This document shows positions 3,901 to 6,303 of a stretch of DNA of 6,303 nucleotides, piece after piece. Made by a program: the position numbers and the translations under genes. Under the pieces are notes generated by a model. That model worked only from the letters and a program-made list of their open reading frames with translations, was not told the origin of the DNA and ran no database searches. The first letter of the stretch is position 1. Each line of letters starts with the position of its first letter. This stretch comes from Desulfuromusa sp. (lineage in GTDB: Bacteria; Desulfobacterota; Desulfuromonadia; Desulfuromonadales; Geopsychrobacteraceae): NCBI GenBank assembly GCA_021157505.1, contig JAGGWI010000039.1, positions 1 through 6,303 on the forward strand, written 5' to 3'.

Positions 3901-6303
3901 CTGCGGTATCCTTCTCTGCCAACTTGGCAACCGAGACAATTAACTCACCCTCTTCCAACACCATCATCCGCACACCTTGGGTGTTGCGTCCAATGGCACG
4001 GATATTTTTCACCTTGGTGCGCAGCAATTTACCGCGAGTGGTTATGAACATCAGGTCAGATTCATCATCAACCATTTTGATGGCAACCACGCGGCCATTT
4101 CTGGCACTGGTTTTGATGGTGATAATCCCTTTACCACCCCGGCTCTGAACCCGGTATTCACCGATATTGGTCCGTTTTCCATAACCATTTTCAGTCACGG
4201 TGACCAATGCCAACGAGGTATTCTCGGTCACCGACTGCAAGCTGACCACTTCATCATCGTCAGCCAGGTTCATGCCACGCACACCTCGGGCAGGTCGCCC
4301 CATGGAACGAATATTGGTCTCCGGGAAGCGGATTGATTTACCGTTGCGACTCGCCAACAACAGATCACGCTTGCCATCGGTCAACCGCGCTTCAATAAGG
4401 CTATCACCGGCATCGATAGTCAAAGCAATGATACCACCGACGCGTGGATTGGAATAAGCCATCAGCTCGGTCTTTTTGACGATCCCTCGCGCGGTTGCGG
4501 TGACGATATATTGGCCGGCCTCAAAACTCTTGACCGGAAGAATCGTCCGCACCGTTTCTTCTGGAGCCAACTGCAATAGATTAATAATCGCTTTACCCCG
4601 AGAAGCTCGACCGCCTTGAGGAATTTCATGCACTTTAAGCCAATAAACCTTTCCCCGGCTGGTGAAAATCAGAACATAAGAATGGGTTGAAGCAACAAAC
4701 AGATTTTCAACAAAATCCTCTTCCTTCGGTTTGATTCCGGTCTTCCCTTTTCCACCACGACGTTGAGCCCGATAGAGTGACACGGCATTCCGCTTGATGT
4801 AGCCACTATGGGTCACAGTCACGACCATATCCTCTTCAACAATCATATCTTCCAAGGTCAGATCTGCAGTTCGGTCAAGAATTTCCGTCCGCCTCGGATT
4901 GGCAAATTTTGCTCTCAACTCGACCAATTCCCCCTTAATAATGGCGAGAATTTCTACTTCGCTGGCCAGAATTTCCTTCAGTCGGCTGATCTGTGCCAAA
5001 AGTTGTGTCAATTCCTCAAGTATTTTACCCTGCTCAAGTCCGGTCAAACGGTGCAAACGCATATCGAGAATGGCCTGCGCTTGAATATCCGAAAAGGAAA
5101 ACCGGGTTATCAGACCCTGTTTGGCCTCGGCCGGAGTTGCACTACTTTTGATAATCTGAATAACTTCATCCAGGTTTTCCAGCGCCAGCTTTAATCCATG
5201 CAGAACATGGGCTCGTGCTTCGGCTTTTTTGAGTTCAAAAATACAGCGGCGGGTCACAATTTCACGCCGGTGGGCAACAAAGCAGTCGAGGACTTCCCGC
5301 AGATTGAGTATTTTCGGCTGGCCAGAAACAATCGCCAGCATAATGATACCAAAAGAGCTCTGCATGGCGGTCATCTTGTAGAGTTGATTCAAAACAACTC
5401 CGGGAATCATGTCCCGTTTCAGCTCAATAACGACCCGCATCCCTTCACGATCCGATTCATCACGCAGATCAGAGATGGCTTCGATTTTCTTGTTTTTGAC
5501 CAAATCAGCGATCTTCTCGATCAGGCGCGCTTTATTGACCTGATAGGGAAGTTCGGTGATGATAATTGCCTCCCGGCCGCTCCGTCGGTCGATCTCAACC
5601 AGAGCACGGGCACGCATCTGGATAATTCCACGCCCATTCTTGTAGGCCTCATGGATTCCCTCTTTGCCATTGATGAACCCAGCTGTCGGAAAATCAGGAC
5701 CGGGAATTTTCTCAATAAGATCATCAATACTGATGCGTGGATCATCGATCAATGCCACCAGCCCATCAATCACCTCACCCAGATTATGGGGCGGTATCTT
5801 GGTTGCCATACCAACAGCGATACCCTCGGAACCATTCACCAGCAGATTGGGGTATTTACAGGGAAGAACCAGTGGTTCTTCCAAAGAATCATCATAGTTA
5901 GGGCCAAATTCAACGGTTTCTTTATCGAGATCATTCAACAGTTCGTGCGCCAGCTTATCCATCCGAATTTCGGTATAACGCATCGCTGCTGCAGAATCAC
6001 CATCGACAGAACCAAAATTACCCTGACCGTCAATCAGCGGATAACGCATCGAAAAGTCCTGTGCCATCCGAACGATCGTGTCATACACGGCGGTATCACC
6101 ATGAGGATGATATTTACCAATAACATCACCGACCACCCGGGCCGATTTTTTGTAGGGCTTATTGAAATCATTATTAAGGTCATGCATGGCAAACAATATG
6201 CGCCGGTGAACCGGCTTGAGCCCGTCGCGGACATCGGGTAATGCCCGACCGACAATGACGCTCATGGCGTATTCCATATAGGATTTACGCATTTCATCAA
6301 CAA
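3827..6303 (-). CDS. gyrA: DNA gyrase subunit A, 5'-partial
   Basis: Breakage-reunion subunit of the GyrA2GyrB2 type II topoisomerase, which introduces negative supercoils using ATP in the cytoplasm. The frame stays open through the window edge: codons for Val-Asp-Glu precede the Met at 6292, as in the usual 'DEMRKSY' start of GyrA, so the true start lies a few codons to tens of codons outside. Numbering from that Met, 821 residues are visible. The active-site Tyr is Y106 in AAMRYTEIR (E. coli Y122). The quinolone region HPHGDTAVYD (62-71) has Thr at the E. coli Ser83 position and keeps the Asp87 equivalent. The winged-helix and tower core runs to about 480, followed by the C-terminal beta-pinwheel. 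The canonical GyrA box QRRGGKG is at 510-516, which separates it from ParC, and a second box-like QSRGGKG is at 716-722. The enterobacterial insertion before the QAQAILD motif (about 404-410) is absent. The protein ends in an acidic tail. Its last 74 bp overlap the start of the TPR gene. Identity is certain. Confidence 0.99.
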   Translation of the reverse strand, partial: VDEMRKSYMEYAMSVIVGRALPDVRDGLKPVHRRILFAMHDLNNDFNKPYKKSARVVGDVIGKYHPHGDTAVYDTIVRMAQDFSMRYPLIDGQGNFGSVDGDSAAAMRYTEIRMDKLAHELLNDLDKETVEFGPNYDDSLEEPLVLPCKYPNLLVNGSEGIAVGMATKIPPHNLGEVIDGLVALIDDPRISIDDLIEKIPGPDFPTAGFINGKEGIHEAYKNGRGIIQMRARALVEIDRRSGREAIIITELPYQVNKARLIEKIADLVKNKKIEAISDLRDESDREGMRVVIELKRDMIPGVVLNQLYKMTAMQSSFGIIMLAIVSGQPKILNLREVLDCFVAHRREIVTRRCIFELKKAEARAHVLHGLKLALENLDEVIQIIKSSATPAEAKQGLITRFSFSDIQAQAILDMRLHRLTGLEQGKILEELTQLLAQISRLKEILASEVEILAIIKGELVELRAKFANPRRTEILDRTADLTLEDMIVEEDMVVTVTHSGYIKRNAVSLYRAQRRGGKGKTGIKPKEEDFVENLFVASTHSYVLIFTSRGKVYWLKVHEIPQGGRASRGKAIINLLQLAPEETVRTILPVKSFEAGQYIVTATARGIVKKTELMAYSNPRVGGIIALTIDAGDSLIEARLTDGKRDLLLASRNGKSIRFPETNIRSMGRPARGVRGMNLADDDEVVSLQSVTENTSLALVTVTENGYGKRTNIGEYRVQSRGGKGIITIKTSARNGRVVAIKMVDDESDLMFITTRGKLLRTKVKNIRAIGRNTQGVRMMVLEEGELIVSVAKLAEKDTADGVAPTEEATEAGVETTKNQDEEI
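3868..3891 (-). repeat. two 12-bp imperfect tandem units in the gyrA/TPR overlap
   Basis: The 9-mer CAACTGAAG (sense) occurs twice with a 12-bp period (plus-strand cttcagttg at 3868-3876 and 3880-3888). In the gyrA frame it gives repeated Ala-Thr-Glu; in the TPR frame it gives repeated Gln-Leu-Lys. It may mark a small tandem duplication that helped build both tails. Confidence 0.5.
3909..3913 (-). promoter_or_regulatory. ribosome binding site of the TPR gene, inside gyrA
   Basis: The sense strand reads AAGGA followed by 8 nt and then ATG at 3900. It lies within the gyrA coding sequence and is the main reason for preferring ATG 3900 over the upstream TTG at 3939. Initiation here would take place while ribosomes are still finishing gyrA. 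Confidence 0.7.

Noticed and set aside
3901..3939. TTG start giving a 13-residue longer TPR protein
   Set aside because: ATG 3900 has a clear AAGGA at 8 nt, while the TTG would lengthen the gyrA overlap to 113 bp with no better ribosome binding site.
6082..6094. Thr at the GyrA Ser83 position as a quinolone-resistance mutation
   Set aside because: Thr is a natural residue at this site in several wild-type bacteria, and the Asp87 equivalent is unchanged, so the sequence alone does not show acquired resistance.
4808..6241. Long plus-strand open stretches opposite gyrA (4808-5194 and 5198-6241, same frame, one stop between)
   Set aside because: They are codon-aligned with gyrA, so their stops arise only opposite Leu TTA/CTA and Ser TCA codons, which gyrA uses rarely. 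The translations show no domain, and gyrA on the other strand is certain. This is a codon-usage shadow.

Overview
The window is a run of six protein genes, all on the minus strand and so read from high to low coordinates: gyrA (5' end outside the window), a membrane-anchored TPR protein, gpsA, a secreted cyclophilin-type prolyl isomerase, an endonuclease/exonuclease/phosphatase (EEP) superfamily protein, and nth (last few codons outside the window). No tRNA, rRNA, CRISPR array, insertion sequence, phage gene or riboswitch was seen. Coding is dense: gyrA and the TPR gene overlap by 74 bp, TPR and gpsA abut with no spacer, and the remaining gaps are 9, 38 and 27 bp. No gene-free stretch exceeds 40 bp and no rho-independent terminator was seen between genes, so one polycistronic unit is the simplest reading (inference).

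The organism looks like a Gram-negative bacterium. Signal-peptide and N-in/C-out membrane proteins imply a periplasm, and GyrA lacks the insertion of roughly 40 residues seen in enterobacterial GyrA. The order gyrA - TPR protein - gpsA - cyclophilin matches what I recall from Geobacter/Desulfuromonas-type genomes (Desulfuromonadales), where it lies next to dnaN-recF-gyrB near the replication origin. That placement is from memory and was not checked by search. Base composition looks close to 50% GC throughout, with no island of foreign composition.

By region: 3827-6303 is the gyrase A subunit, with catalytic Tyr, GyrA box and acidic tail. 3019-3900 is a single-pass inner-membrane protein with about five TPR-like units facing the periplasm. 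2011-3018 is glycerol-3-phosphate dehydrogenase, the supplier of the phospholipid backbone. 1444-2001 is a periplasmic prolyl isomerase. 662-1405 is an EEP-fold protein whose active site is largely dismantled although the frame is intact. 2-634 is endonuclease III with all catalytic and 4Fe-4S residues.

The genes fall into two themes: DNA topology and repair (gyrA, the EEP-like protein, nth) and envelope biogenesis (TPR protein, gpsA, cyclophilin). Most of the window is ordinary housekeeping. The points that merit attention are the apparent EEP pseudoenzyme beside nth, the gyrA/TPR overlap that encodes an acidic tail in one frame and a basic tail in the other, and the pairing of a membrane TPR protein with a periplasmic prolyl isomerase that has an atypical active-site residue. 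I do not see a clearly new multi-gene system.
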